From assembly GCA_014803815.1 (NCBI GenBank), contig JAAVAY010000044.1:1-5150 (forward strand): a stretch of DNA of 5,150 nt, read 5' to 3'. The notes beneath the pieces are model-generated. The model did no database searches, was not told the DNA's origin, and was given only the letters and a program-made list of their open reading frames with translations. The translations under genes were made by a program, and so were the position numbers. Position 1 is the stretch's first letter, and every line of letters starts with the position of its first letter. Source of the DNA: Allobaculum sp. Lineage in GTDB: Bacteria > Bacillota_I > Bacilli_A > Erysipelotrichales > Erysipelotrichaceae. Of this stretch, positions 1-5,150 are shown one piece after another.

Positions 1-593
1 AGTTTGACTACACTAAAGGCTTTAAATTTTCCACGTATGCCACATGGTGGATTCGTCAATCCATTACCCGGGCTATTGCCGATCAAGCCAAGACGATTCG
101 CATTCCCGTGCATATGACCGAAACCATCAACAAGCTCACTCGCATTCAACGCCAGCTCATCCAAGATTTAGGCCGTGATCCCTTACCGGAAGAAATCGCC
201 GAAAAGATGCCTGGCATGAAAGCTGAGCGTGTGCGTGAAATTCAACGCATCGCCCTTGATCCTGTCTCCTTAGAAACGCCAATCGGGGAGGAAGATGACT
301 CGCACCTTGGCGATTTCATTGAAGACAAAACCTCCATTTCGCCTTCTGACTACACCACAAGCCAACTCTTGAAAGACGAAATCGCGTTAGCTTTAAATAC
401 GCTGACTGCACGCGAAGAGCAAGTGTTGCAACTGCGCTATGGTTTGTTGGATGGCAAAACGCGCACTCTAGAAGAAGTGGGGCGTGAATTTCAGGTGACG
501 CGTGAGCGCATTCGTCAAATTGAGGCCAAAGCGCTTCGAAAATTACGAAATCCTACCCGTTCTAAACGTTTGAAGGATTTCGTAAAGCCTTAA
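1..593 (+). CDS. rpoD: RNA polymerase primary sigma factor (RpoD/SigA), C-terminal part, 5' truncated by window
   Basis: Housekeeping sigma-70 factor that directs core RNA polymerase to -10/-35 promoters. The reading frame is open from base 3 and gives 196 residues; the true start lies upstream of the window, and the ATG at 108 is internal. The fragment opens in region 2 with the nearly invariant [19 protein letters not shown] stretch (residues 1-19 of the fragment), the -10 recognition and melting segment. Region 3 follows (about 37-115), including the [15 protein letters not shown] sigma-finger part near 96-109. Region 4 ends the protein: [15 protein letters not shown] (134-148) and the -35-binding helix-turn-helix around [20 protein letters not shown] (155-174). 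The C-terminal [18 protein letters not shown] is typical of primary, not alternative, sigma factors. It overlaps trmK by one base (TAATG), which suggests translational coupling. Family assignment is very secure; SigA is the usual Firmicute name. Confidence 0.98.
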   Translation, partial: FDYTKGFKFSTYATWWIRQSITRAIADQAKTIRIPVHMTETINKLTRIQRQLIQDLGRDPLPEEIAEKMPGMKAERVREIQRIALDPVSLETPIGEEDDSHLGDFIEDKTSISPSDYTTSQLLKDEIALALNTLTAREEQVLQLRYGLLDGKTRTLEEVGREFQVTRERIRQIEAKALRKLRNPTRSKRLKDFVKP

Positions 594-1267
594 TGGATAC
601 CTCTTTGCGGCTTGAAAAAATCATTTCTCTTATTGACCAAGGCGTGATTGCAGACATCGGATGCGATCACGCTCTTGTGTGTCTAGGCGCTATTTTGCAA
701 AAAAAAGCCCACAAAGCTTATGCCTGCGATTTGCGCAAGGGCCCTTTGCATCAAGCCGCACTCAACATTCAAGCCCATGGCTTGCAAGACCAAATCATTT
801 TACGCCTCCAAGATGGCATTCAAGACTTGCCAAGCGATGTCCAAGAAGTGATCATAGCTGGCATGGGGGGCAAATTGATGATTGATATCTTATCGATTGG
901 CATTCCCGACCACGTCAAAACTTTGCTATTGGCTCCTCATAAAGATCTCAAAGCTTTACGTACGTTTTTAATGCATCAAGGCTTTGAACTGGAGGAGTGG
1001 ATGGTGCATGAGCAACATTTTTATCCAATTTTAAAAGCCACTCGCCAAAGTGATTTCAAAGAGGCTAGACTTTTAGATGAGGAAAGCTTGTGGCTTGGAA
1101 ACAATGTCCATATCGATCAAGACTATCTTGACTTTTTGTTTAATCTCAAGCAAGCTTTAGAAAAATTGCTTTTAAAAGTCGATTCGACTTCGAAAGCGCA
1201 TCAAGAGTTTCAGCACGAACTCACCCTTGTGAACAATCGTTTCAATCAAGTTAAAGATCTTTTTTAG
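593..1267 (+). CDS. trmK: tRNA (adenine(22)-N(1))-methyltransferase TrmK
   Basis: Cytosolic SAM-dependent enzyme that methylates N1 of adenine 22 in the D-loop region of tRNA. The 224-residue product is close to, or slightly shorter than, the usual length of the family (B. subtilis YqfN/TrmK is near 235). The N-terminal Rossmann domain shows the SAM motif ADIGCDHA (20-27), then ACDLRKGPLHQA (44-55) at the second strand, and the family-specific IIAGMGGKLM (87-96) where other methyltransferases carry the catalytic motif IV. Residues about 175-224 are helical and rich in Leu, Lys and Gln, matching the C-terminal coiled-coil that the family uses for tRNA contact. ATG 593 is chosen because it overlaps the rpoD stop and the RLEKI segment before the SAM motif is conserved. 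An AAGGA lies 15 bases upstream, too far to be ideal, so coupled translation from rpoD is likely. The rpoD-trmK order is the common Firmicute one, but the usual yqfO-like neighbour is not next. Confidence 0.95.
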   Translation: MDTSLRLEKIISLIDQGVIADIGCDHALVCLGAILQKKAHKAYACDLRKGPLHQAALNIQAHGLQDQIILRLQDGIQDLPSDVQEVIIAGMGGKLMIDILSIGIPDHVKTLLLAPHKDLKALRTFLMHQGFELEEWMVHEQHFYPILKATRQSDFKEARLLDEESLWLGNNVHIDQDYLDFLFNLKQALEKLLLKVDSTSKAHQEFQHELTLVNNRFNQVKDLF

Positions 1268-1270
1268 CTT

Positions 1271-1299
1271 AAACCCATTACCATAAGGGATTTTTTCTT
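1271..1299 (+). terminator. possible weak intrinsic terminator after trmK
   Basis: Just after the trmK stop, AAACCC-A-TTA can fold on TAA-GGG-A-TTT around a three-base CCA loop, giving nine pairs with one bulged A on each arm. A T-rich tract follows (TTTTTTCTTT from 1291). The bulges and low stability make this a weak candidate; partial read-through into rho is equally possible. Confidence 0.3.
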
Positions 1300-1328
1300 T
1301 CTTCAACATATTCCTAGTAGTTCTAAGA

Positions 1329-1335
1329 AAGGAGG
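1329..1335 (+). promoter_or_regulatory. strong Shine-Dalgarno of rho, fixing a GTG start
   Basis: AAGGAGG is a perfect match to the anti-Shine-Dalgarno of 16S rRNA. It sits 12 bases before GTG 1348, somewhat longer than optimal, and 27 bases before the in-frame ATG at 1363, which is too far. A TAA in the rho frame at 1342-1344 rules out any start further upstream, so GTG 1348 is the best start. Confidence 0.7.
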
Positions 1336-1347
1336 GCACTTTAAAGA

Positions 1348-2490
1348 GTGCCGCACAATACGATGCCGGATCAAGTAGAAGGTGTACTCGAAATCATGCC
1401 CGATGGGTATGGGTTTTTACGTGGTGAAAACTATCTTTCGAGTCGCAGTGATGTGTTTGTATCGGTCAATCGCATCAAATCCATGCGTTTGCGACAAGGA
1501 GACAAAGTCGCAGGTAAACTCAATGCGCGCATTGAAGAAAACAAGGCGCGCCAACTTGAACAAGTCGACAGCATCAATGATATGCCTATTTTGCGCTCGA
1601 TTCATCGCAAGACCTTTGAGCGCTTAACGCCGATTTATCCTGAAGAAAAATTGGTGATGGAAACACCAAGCAATATGGCGGGGCGTATGATTGATATTTT
1701 ATGCCCGATTGGCAAAGGCCAAAGAGGGCTCATCATTTCTCCTCCTAAAGCGGGAAAGACCACGCTGCTCAAATCCATTGCTCATTCCATTCAAGTCAAT
1801 CATCCCGAAGTGTATCTCATTATTTTATTAATTGATGAACGCCCTGAAGAAGTTACCGACATCAAAGACACCATCATCGATCACAACGTTGAAGTCGTCT
1901 ACTCCACTTTTGATGAAGAACCCGAACATCACCGTCGTGTGGCGGAAATGGCCATTGAACGCGCTAAAGCGATGGTCGAAATGGGTGGCGATGTCGTGGT
2001 GCTGTTGGATTCCATTACTCGTTTAGCCAGAACGTATAACTTATTGGTACCCAATTCCGGAAAGATTTTATCTGGGGGCCTCGATCCCACTTCGCTTTAT
2101 TACCCCAAACATTTCTTTGGCGCAGCGCGCAATGTGCGTGAAGGGGGATCTTTGACCATTTTGGCCACGGCTCTTGTCGATACGGGAAGCCGTATGGATG
2201 AGGTCATCTTTGAAGAGTTTAAAGGAACTGGCAATATGGAATTGATGTTGAGTCGTGAATTGGCCTTTGAACGCATCTTCCCCGCGATCGATGTCTTCCG
2301 CTCAGGAACGCGCAAGGAAGAACTCATCTTAAGTCCTGAGGAAATGAAAGCAGCCAACCTCATTCGCAACCATGCCGCTAAAAATAAAGACCAAGCCGCT
2401 ACCAAAGAAATCATTCATACCTTTAATATGACAGGCTCCAATGAGCAATTGATCGAACTACTCTCCAAACCTACTGTCAAGTCCGCTTAA
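1348..2490 (+). CDS. rho: transcription termination factor Rho, short form without N-terminal helical domain
   Basis: Hexameric RNA-dependent ATPase/translocase that terminates untranslated transcripts. The 380-residue protein begins almost directly in the RNA-binding OB (cold-shock-like) domain: [14 protein letters not shown] (12-25) and DVFVSV (35-40) carry the two RNP-like motifs. The RecA-type motor follows: Walker A PPKAGKTT (132-139), catalytic Glu in LLIDERPEE (E164), Walker [12 protein letters not shown] (Asp221), Q-loop around [13 protein letters not shown] (234-246), R-loop KGTGN (292-296) and the RSGTRKEEL segment (318-326). All these catalytic elements look intact. E. coli Rho is 419 residues; the missing part is the roughly 45-residue N-terminal helical bundle, and an in-frame stop just upstream of the start shows this is not a start-choice error. 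No terminator of its own is seen before the promoter at 2508, so read-through transcripts would enter the riboswitch and its terminator. Confidence 0.97.
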   Translation: MPHNTMPDQVEGVLEIMPDGYGFLRGENYLSSRSDVFVSVNRIKSMRLRQGDKVAGKLNARIEENKARQLEQVDSINDMPILRSIHRKTFERLTPIYPEEKLVMETPSNMAGRMIDILCPIGKGQRGLIISPPKAGKTTLLKSIAHSIQVNHPEVYLIILLIDERPEEVTDIKDTIIDHNVEVVYSTFDEEPEHHRRVAEMAIERAKAMVEMGGDVVVLLDSITRLARTYNLLVPNSGKILSGGLDPTSLYYPKHFFGAARNVREGGSLTILATALVDTGSRMDEVIFEEFKGTGNMELMLSRELAFERIFPAIDVFRSGTRKEELILSPEEMKAANLIRNHAAKNKDQAATKEIIHTFNMTGSNEQLIELLSKPTVKSA

Positions 2491-2507
2491 GATTTCTTCT
2501 CTTTTTA

Positions 2508-2536
2508 TTGGCCTGATGTTGAAAACGCTTTATAAT
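2508..2536 (+). promoter_or_regulatory. sigma-A promoter for the riboswitch-antiporter unit
   Basis: A perfect -10 hexamer TATAAT (2531-2536) is preceded after 17 bases by TTGGCC (2508-2513), four of six matches to the -35 consensus. Transcription would begin near 2542-2544, two to four bases before the first aptamer stem at 2546, which is the expected geometry for a leader riboswitch. The spacing and position make this a good prediction, although the -35 is weak. A better-looking TTGAAA at 2519 lies only six bases from the -10 and cannot be its partner. Confidence 0.75.
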
Positions 2537-2545
2537 AAGAAGCAA

Positions 2546-2620
2546 GGAAATGATGATCTTCCCGCAAAGCCCACAAGGGCTTTCAAACCGCTTTTGATTT
2601 CAAGAGCTGATGACGTCTAC
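2546..2620 (+). promoter_or_regulatory. fluoride riboswitch aptamer (crcB motif)
   Basis: The leader follows the known fluoride aptamer pattern: a GG-stem with an AUG-containing loop, an ACCGC segment, then GCUGAUGA and CUAC at the 3' end. First stem: GGAA (2546-2549) pairs with TTCC (2559-2562). The loop ATGATGATC supplies GATG (2552-2555), which can pair with CGTC (2614-2617) as the diagnostic pseudoknot. In the Pseudomonas syringae example, as I recall it, the corresponding bases are GGCAU and AUGCC, so pairing is kept although the bases differ. A 7-bp accessory hairpin AAAGCCC-ACAA-GGGCTTT (2566-2583) sits between the stems, in a region that is short in the examples I know. The last stem is CTTTTG/CAAGAG (2591-2596 with 2601-2606, one G-U), followed by CTGATGA and TCTAC. 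Fluoride binding (through Mg ions) stabilises this fold. The 3' parts overlap a terminator, so this should be a transcriptional ON switch for the antiporter. Confidence 0.92.
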
Positions 2621-2658
2621 CCAAGTCTTTTTGGGTGGGCGCATCAGCTCTTTTTTTT
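2604..2658 (+). terminator. riboswitch-controlled intrinsic terminator
   Basis: GAGCTGATG (2604-2612) pairs perfectly with CATCAGCTC (2642-2650). After a bulged A at 2613 the helix continues as CGTCT with GGGCG (two G-U pairs) and ACCCAA (2619-2624) with TTGGGT (2631-2636), closing on a six-base loop; that is 20 pairs in all. Eight Ts follow at once (2651-2658). The 5' arm reuses the 3' strand of the aptamer's last stem (2604-2606) and the pseudoknot strand (2614-2617), so aptamer and terminator are mutually exclusive. Without ligand the terminator should form and stop transcription before the antiporter. Confidence 0.93.
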
Positions 2659-2662
2659 GGGA

Positions 2663-2668
2663 AAGGAG
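2663..2668 (+). promoter_or_regulatory. Shine-Dalgarno that sets the antiporter start
   Basis: AAGGAG, followed by an A-rich spacer, ends nine bases before ATG 2678. It lies just after the terminator T tract, so it is present only in read-through transcripts. This supports 2678 over the in-frame ATG at 2516, which has no ribosome binding site and would lie upstream of the predicted transcription start and the riboswitch. Confidence 0.88.
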
Positions 2669-2677
2669 AGAAAAATT

Positions 2678-3850
2678 ATGTTTGCTTCTCTTGCGTTGTT
2701 GCTTTTAGGAGGACTCGCTCTAGGCTATATTTGTAAAAAAATCGGATTGCCCGCTTTAACGGGAATGATTGCAGCTGGCTTGATTTTTGGCTATTTTGGT
2801 TGGCTGGATCCCGCTTTAATGGACATTTCGGCGGATTTGCGAAAAATTGCTTTATTGATCATCATTTCGCGTGCAGGATTTAATCTCAATTTAGACCAAT
2901 TAAAAAAAGCGGGTCTTCCTGCTTTGCTCATGACTTTTGTCCCAGCTACCTTTGAAATTATTGGCACCATGATCTTTGCCCCTATGATTTTAGGCCTTCC
3001 TCTAGCTCAAGCCGCTTTACTAGGAACAGTCATTGGGGCGGTATCTCCTGCCATTATCGTTCCGCGCATGATCGATTTAATCCAAAAAGGCTATGGGCAA
3101 AAAAAGGCCATTCCTCAAATGATTTTAGCAGGAGCAAGTCTTGATGACATCTACGTCATCGTCTTGTTCTCTATCTTCTTGTCGATGTCTCTTTCTGGAG
3201 ATTTCAACGCTTCTACACTTTTAGACATCCCCATTTCCATTGGCCTTGGCTTAATTGTTGGCATTTTAGGCGGAATAGGGCTTGGCTGGTTTTATTCCAA
3301 AGTAAAGGTTCGCCCAATCATTCAAACCATTCAATTTTATGCCATCGCTTTTGCTCTGACGGCTTTGGAAACGATTTTGGAACCCTACGTTTCCTTTTCC
3401 TCACTATTAGCCGTAATGTGTTTAGCCATCTTTTTAGGCCGTATATCGCCCGAAAGTGCCAAAGAAATTGGAACTCGCTCGGATGGACTTTGGAGCTGTG
3501 CGGAGATCTTCCTCTTTGTGCTCGTTGGAGCTGAAGTCAATATAATGGATGCCTTCCAATCTGGTTTACAAGGCGCTTTGCTTCTAGGACTGGCTTTAAT
3601 GGTGCGTATGGTTGGTGTTCTTGTCGCTTTGCTTCCCTCTAACTTTTCTTGGAAGGAAAAAGTGTTTTGCATGATCGCCTACACGCCCAAAGCCACTGTA
3701 CAAGCGGCTTTGGGTGCTGTTCCCTTAGCGGCGGGTGTGAGTGGAGGACAAATCATCTTAACCGTTGCGGTGCTTTCGATTTTACTTTGTGCCCCTCTTG
3801 GGGGTTGGGCTATTGATGCCACGTATAAAAAGCTTTTACTCAAAGACTAA
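2678..3850 (+). CDS. CPA-family cation:proton antiporter under fluoride riboswitch control
   Basis: Integral membrane exchanger of the Na+/H+ exchanger (CPA, Pfam PF00999-like) fold; 390 residues, with about 12-13 hydrophobic segments and no C-terminal nucleotide-binding or TrkA-type domain. Visible motifs are GAVSPAIIVPRM (120-131), resembling the unwound crossing helix; GASLDDIYVI (152-161), with paired Asp156-Asp157 at the expected ion/proton site; FVLVGAEVN (280-288); Arg310 in a membrane segment; and YTPKATVQAALGAVP (335-349), where Lys338 occupies the area of the conserved basic residue of these antiporters. Its own promoter, riboswitch and terminator precede it, and a strong terminator follows, so it is a single-gene unit induced by fluoride. 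The usual fluoride exporters (CrcB/Fluc and CLC-F) are absent from the window. The transported ion cannot be read from sequence: it may exchange Na+ or K+ for H+ to offset fluoride stress, or move fluoride itself. Longer start at 2516 is rejected because it would translate the riboswitch. Confidence 0.9.
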   Translation: MFASLALLLLGGLALGYICKKIGLPALTGMIAAGLIFGYFGWLDPALMDISADLRKIALLIIISRAGFNLNLDQLKKAGLPALLMTFVPATFEIIGTMIFAPMILGLPLAQAALLGTVIGAVSPAIIVPRMIDLIQKGYGQKKAIPQMILAGASLDDIYVIVLFSIFLSMSLSGDFNASTLLDIPISIGLGLIVGILGGIGLGWFYSKVKVRPIIQTIQFYAIAFALTALETILEPYVSFSSLLAVMCLAIFLGRISPESAKEIGTRSDGLWSCAEIFLFVLVGAEVNIMDAFQSGLQGALLLGLALMVRMVGVLVALLPSNFSWKEKVFCMIAYTPKATVQAALGAVPLAAGVSGGQIILTVAVLSILLCAPLGGWAIDATYKKLLLKD

Positions 3851-3858
3851 ATTCTTCC

Positions 3859-3887
3859 GGTTACTCAGTTTTTGAGTGACCTTTTTT
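3859..3887 (+). terminator. intrinsic terminator after the antiporter
   Basis: GGTTACTCA (3859-3867) pairs with TGAGTGACC (3873-3881) in a nine-base-pair stem with one G-U, around a GTTTT loop, followed directly by six Ts (3882-3887). It begins eight bases after the antiporter stop and closes that transcription unit, separating it from the repeat-protein gene. Confidence 0.93.
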
Positions 3888-3999
3888 CATTTCTATCTCA
3901 TTTAAAAGAAACATAGTCTACCGCCTTAAATTTCTTTTTCGTTTTGAAGAATCCTTCTTTTATTATGGATAGGAAGAAAAAAGAGAAAGGAAAATGAAA

Positions 4000-5150
4000 A
4001 TGGAACAAAAAGGAAAGATAGGAAGTGCCACTTGGACTTTGCAAGAGGGTGTCTTAACCATTGGAGCAGGAGAGTATGAAGCGCTAGACAATATAATTTG
4101 GCCATGGAAGACTTGGGCAGATCAAATTGTGCACATTGATGGGACCGCCCCTTTTGTGGCCAAACACGATTTCTCTTATGCCTTTTGCGATCTTATTCAT
4201 GTTAAAAGCATCGATTTATCGGGGTGGGATGTTTCACAAGTTACTTCGATGAATGAGCTATTTGCTAAAGACTCATCTCTAGAATCGTTACAAATTTCGA
4301 ACTGGACGCCTATAAAACTCAAAAGTCTTGATTACGCTTTTCAAGGTTGTTATTCGCTTTTGAATTTGGATATTGCCCCTTGGCAAACTCCTTGTTTAAA
4401 AAGCTTAAAAGGAACTTTTGAAGAGTGCTTAGGATTAAAGACCTTGGATTTATCCACTTGGAATACGGCCAAGATTTGCGATTTAAAGGATACTTTTTTA
4501 GGATGTGCTGGTTTAACGACTTTAAAGATCAAGGATTGGGATACGTCCAACGTGATTTGTTTGGACAATACCTTTAAAGGATGTAAAGCCTTGACTACCT
4601 TGGATCTTTCTTCATGGGATGTATCCAGCGTGCAAACGATGAATTCGACCTTTGCGCTTTGTGCAAACCTCGAACAAATTGAGATTTCTCATTGGGATAT
4701 TGGCCAAGTACACTCCCTTTTTGGTCTATTTCATGGCTGTCGGACGCTGAAGACCATCGATTTAACGCATTGGAATACTTCCAACGTAGAACGTATGGGG
4801 GGATTGTTTTATCGTTGTCACCATTTGGAATCCCTCGATTTATCCACATGGGATACCTCAAAAGTGGTCGATATGGCCAATCTCTTTGAAAGCTGTTGGT
4901 CACTTAAAGCACTCAATGTGGCTTCTTGGAATGTTGAAAAGGTTCAATTTCTGCAAAAAGCTTTTTGTGAATGTCATCGCTTAACCTCCTTGAATTTATC
5001 CAAGTGGCAACCTTTAGAAGTCAAAAATCTTTGGAAGATGTGCTATGGCTGTTTTGATTTGCGTAGTTTAAATATGACCAAGTGGAATACACCTAAGGTG
5101 AGTGATTGGAGCGATATTTTTAGTGAATGCACAAGCCTTCAGATTCTCAC
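4000..5150 (+). CDS. DUF285/BspA-like 26-residue leucine-rich repeat protein, 3' truncated by window
   Basis: The frame is open to the window end, giving 383 complete residues. Residues 8-22 (GSATWTLQEGVLTIG) resemble the short entry module of BspA-like proteins; repeats begin near residue 65 and run to the end. The family (DUF285; the 26-residue bacterial surface repeat) forms a leucine-rich solenoid and is usually found on surface proteins that bind host or other cells. Here no signal peptide, lipobox or membrane segment is seen at the N-terminus, and an in-frame TAG at 3970 excludes a longer N-terminus. The location is therefore unclear: cytosolic, released by another route, or anchored by a C-terminal part beyond the window. 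ATG 4000 is preferred because AAAGGA (3986-3991) lies eight bases upstream; ATG 3994 (adding Met-Lys) is the alternative, with only two bases of spacing. It follows a terminator, so it is probably independently transcribed; no convincing promoter was found. Binding partner and function are unknown. Confidence 0.88.
   Translation, partial: MEQKGKIGSATWTLQEGVLTIGAGEYEALDNIIWPWKTWADQIVHIDGTAPFVAKHDFSYAFCDLIHVKSIDLSGWDVSQVTSMNELFAKDSSLESLQISNWTPIKLKSLDYAFQGCYSLLNLDIAPWQTPCLKSLKGTFEECLGLKTLDLSTWNTAKICDLKDTFLGCAGLTTLKIKDWDTSNVICLDNTFKGCKALTTLDLSSWDVSSVQTMNSTFALCANLEQIEISHWDIGQVHSLFGLFHGCRTLKTIDLTHWNTSNVERMGGLFYRCHHLESLDLSTWDTSKVVDMANLFESCWSLKALNVASWNVEKVQFLQKAFCECHRLTSLNLSKWQPLEVKNLWKMCYGCFDLRSLNMTKWNTPKVSDWSDIFSECTSLQIL
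4192..5150 (+). repeat. tandem 78-bp coding repeats (26-residue DUF285 units), 12 complete plus a partial
   Basis: The encoded units have the pattern CxxLxxLDLSxWDTSxVxxM followed by a few residues ending in F. The conserved Trp falls at residues 76, 102, 128, 154, 180, 206, 232, 258, 284, 310, 336 and 362 (counting from ATG 4000): exactly 26 apart with no insertion or deletion. A Cys in FxxC occurs at 117 and then every 26 residues to 377, eleven times; the first two units lack it. The units differ clearly in sequence, so this is an old, selected protein repeat and not a recent DNA expansion. The array continues beyond the window. Confidence 0.93.

Noticed and set aside
661..885. Overlapping 74-residue frame inside trmK
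   Set aside because: Compositionally arbitrary (Ser/Arg/His rich) and fully within the trmK Rossmann domain.
2100..2414. Reverse-strand 104-residue open frame within rho
   Set aside because: It lies wholly inside a highly conserved gene, shows no recognisable motif and is best explained as a shadow of rho codon use.
2519..2536. TTGAAA (2519-2524) as -35 for TATAAT
   Set aside because: The spacer would be only six bases; TTGGCC at 2508 with a 17-base spacer is the workable pairing.
3938..3966. Possible promoter with -10 TATTAT (3961-3966) for the repeat-protein gene
   Set aside because: At 17 bases upstream the -35 would be TTCGTT, a poor match, and the nearby TTGAAG (3944-3949) is only 11 bases away. 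The -10 would also place transcription start inside the ribosome-binding region.
3965..3997. Tiny frame MDRKKKEKGK whose TGA overlaps the ATG at 3994 (ATGA)
   Set aside because: It has no ribosome binding site and simply translates the purine-rich ribosome-binding region of the repeat-protein gene; a leader peptide is not supported.
4350..4903. Reverse-strand open frames of 72 and 102 residues inside the repeat gene, and a 65-residue + strand one
   Set aside because: They arise from the repeated 78-base coding pattern read in other frames; they have no ribosome binding site or domain.
4192..5150. CRISPR array or recent DNA tandem duplication suggested by regular spacing
   Set aside because: The period is 78 bases and in frame, units are diverged at DNA level, and conservation follows protein positions (Trp, Cys, Leu), so it is a protein repeat.

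Overview
The window looks like chromosomal core sequence from a low- to mid-GC Firmicute (Bacillota). The evidence is the order sigma-70 factor then trmK, AAGGAGG-type ribosome binding sites, intrinsic terminators with T tracts, and a 26-residue-repeat protein of the DUF285/BspA type. An Erysipelotrichia-like relative is possible, but that is an inference from family content and was not tested.

Layout, all on the + strand. (1) 1-593: the C-terminal 196 residues of the housekeeping sigma factor (RpoD/SigA), cut by the window start. (2) 593-1267: trmK, a tRNA adenine-22 N1-methyltransferase whose ATG overlaps the rpoD stop codon by one base. (3) 1348-2490: rho, starting at GTG and lacking the usual N-terminal helical domain. 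(4) 2508-2658: a compact regulatory island made of a promoter, an RNA that matches the fluoride (crcB) riboswitch, and a long intrinsic terminator that shares strands with the aptamer. (5) 2678-3850: a CPA-type cation:proton antiporter whose real start lies after the riboswitch. (6) 3859-3887: a strong terminator. (7) 4000 to the window end: an open-ended DUF285/BspA-like protein with twelve complete 26-residue repeats in exact register and no visible signal peptide.

The most notable system is the fluoride riboswitch plus antiporter. The aptamer's last stem and its pseudoknot strand are the same bases that form the 5' arm of the terminator. Fluoride binding should therefore block termination and turn the antiporter on. 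This points to a role in fluoride resistance for an exchanger that sequence similarity alone would label only as Na+/H+ or cation/H+. The riboswitch class and its occasional link to antiporters are known; the assignment for this gene is an inference.

The first three genes serve core information processing: transcription initiation, tRNA modification and transcription termination. The last two loci appear to be separate transcription units, each set off by a terminator.
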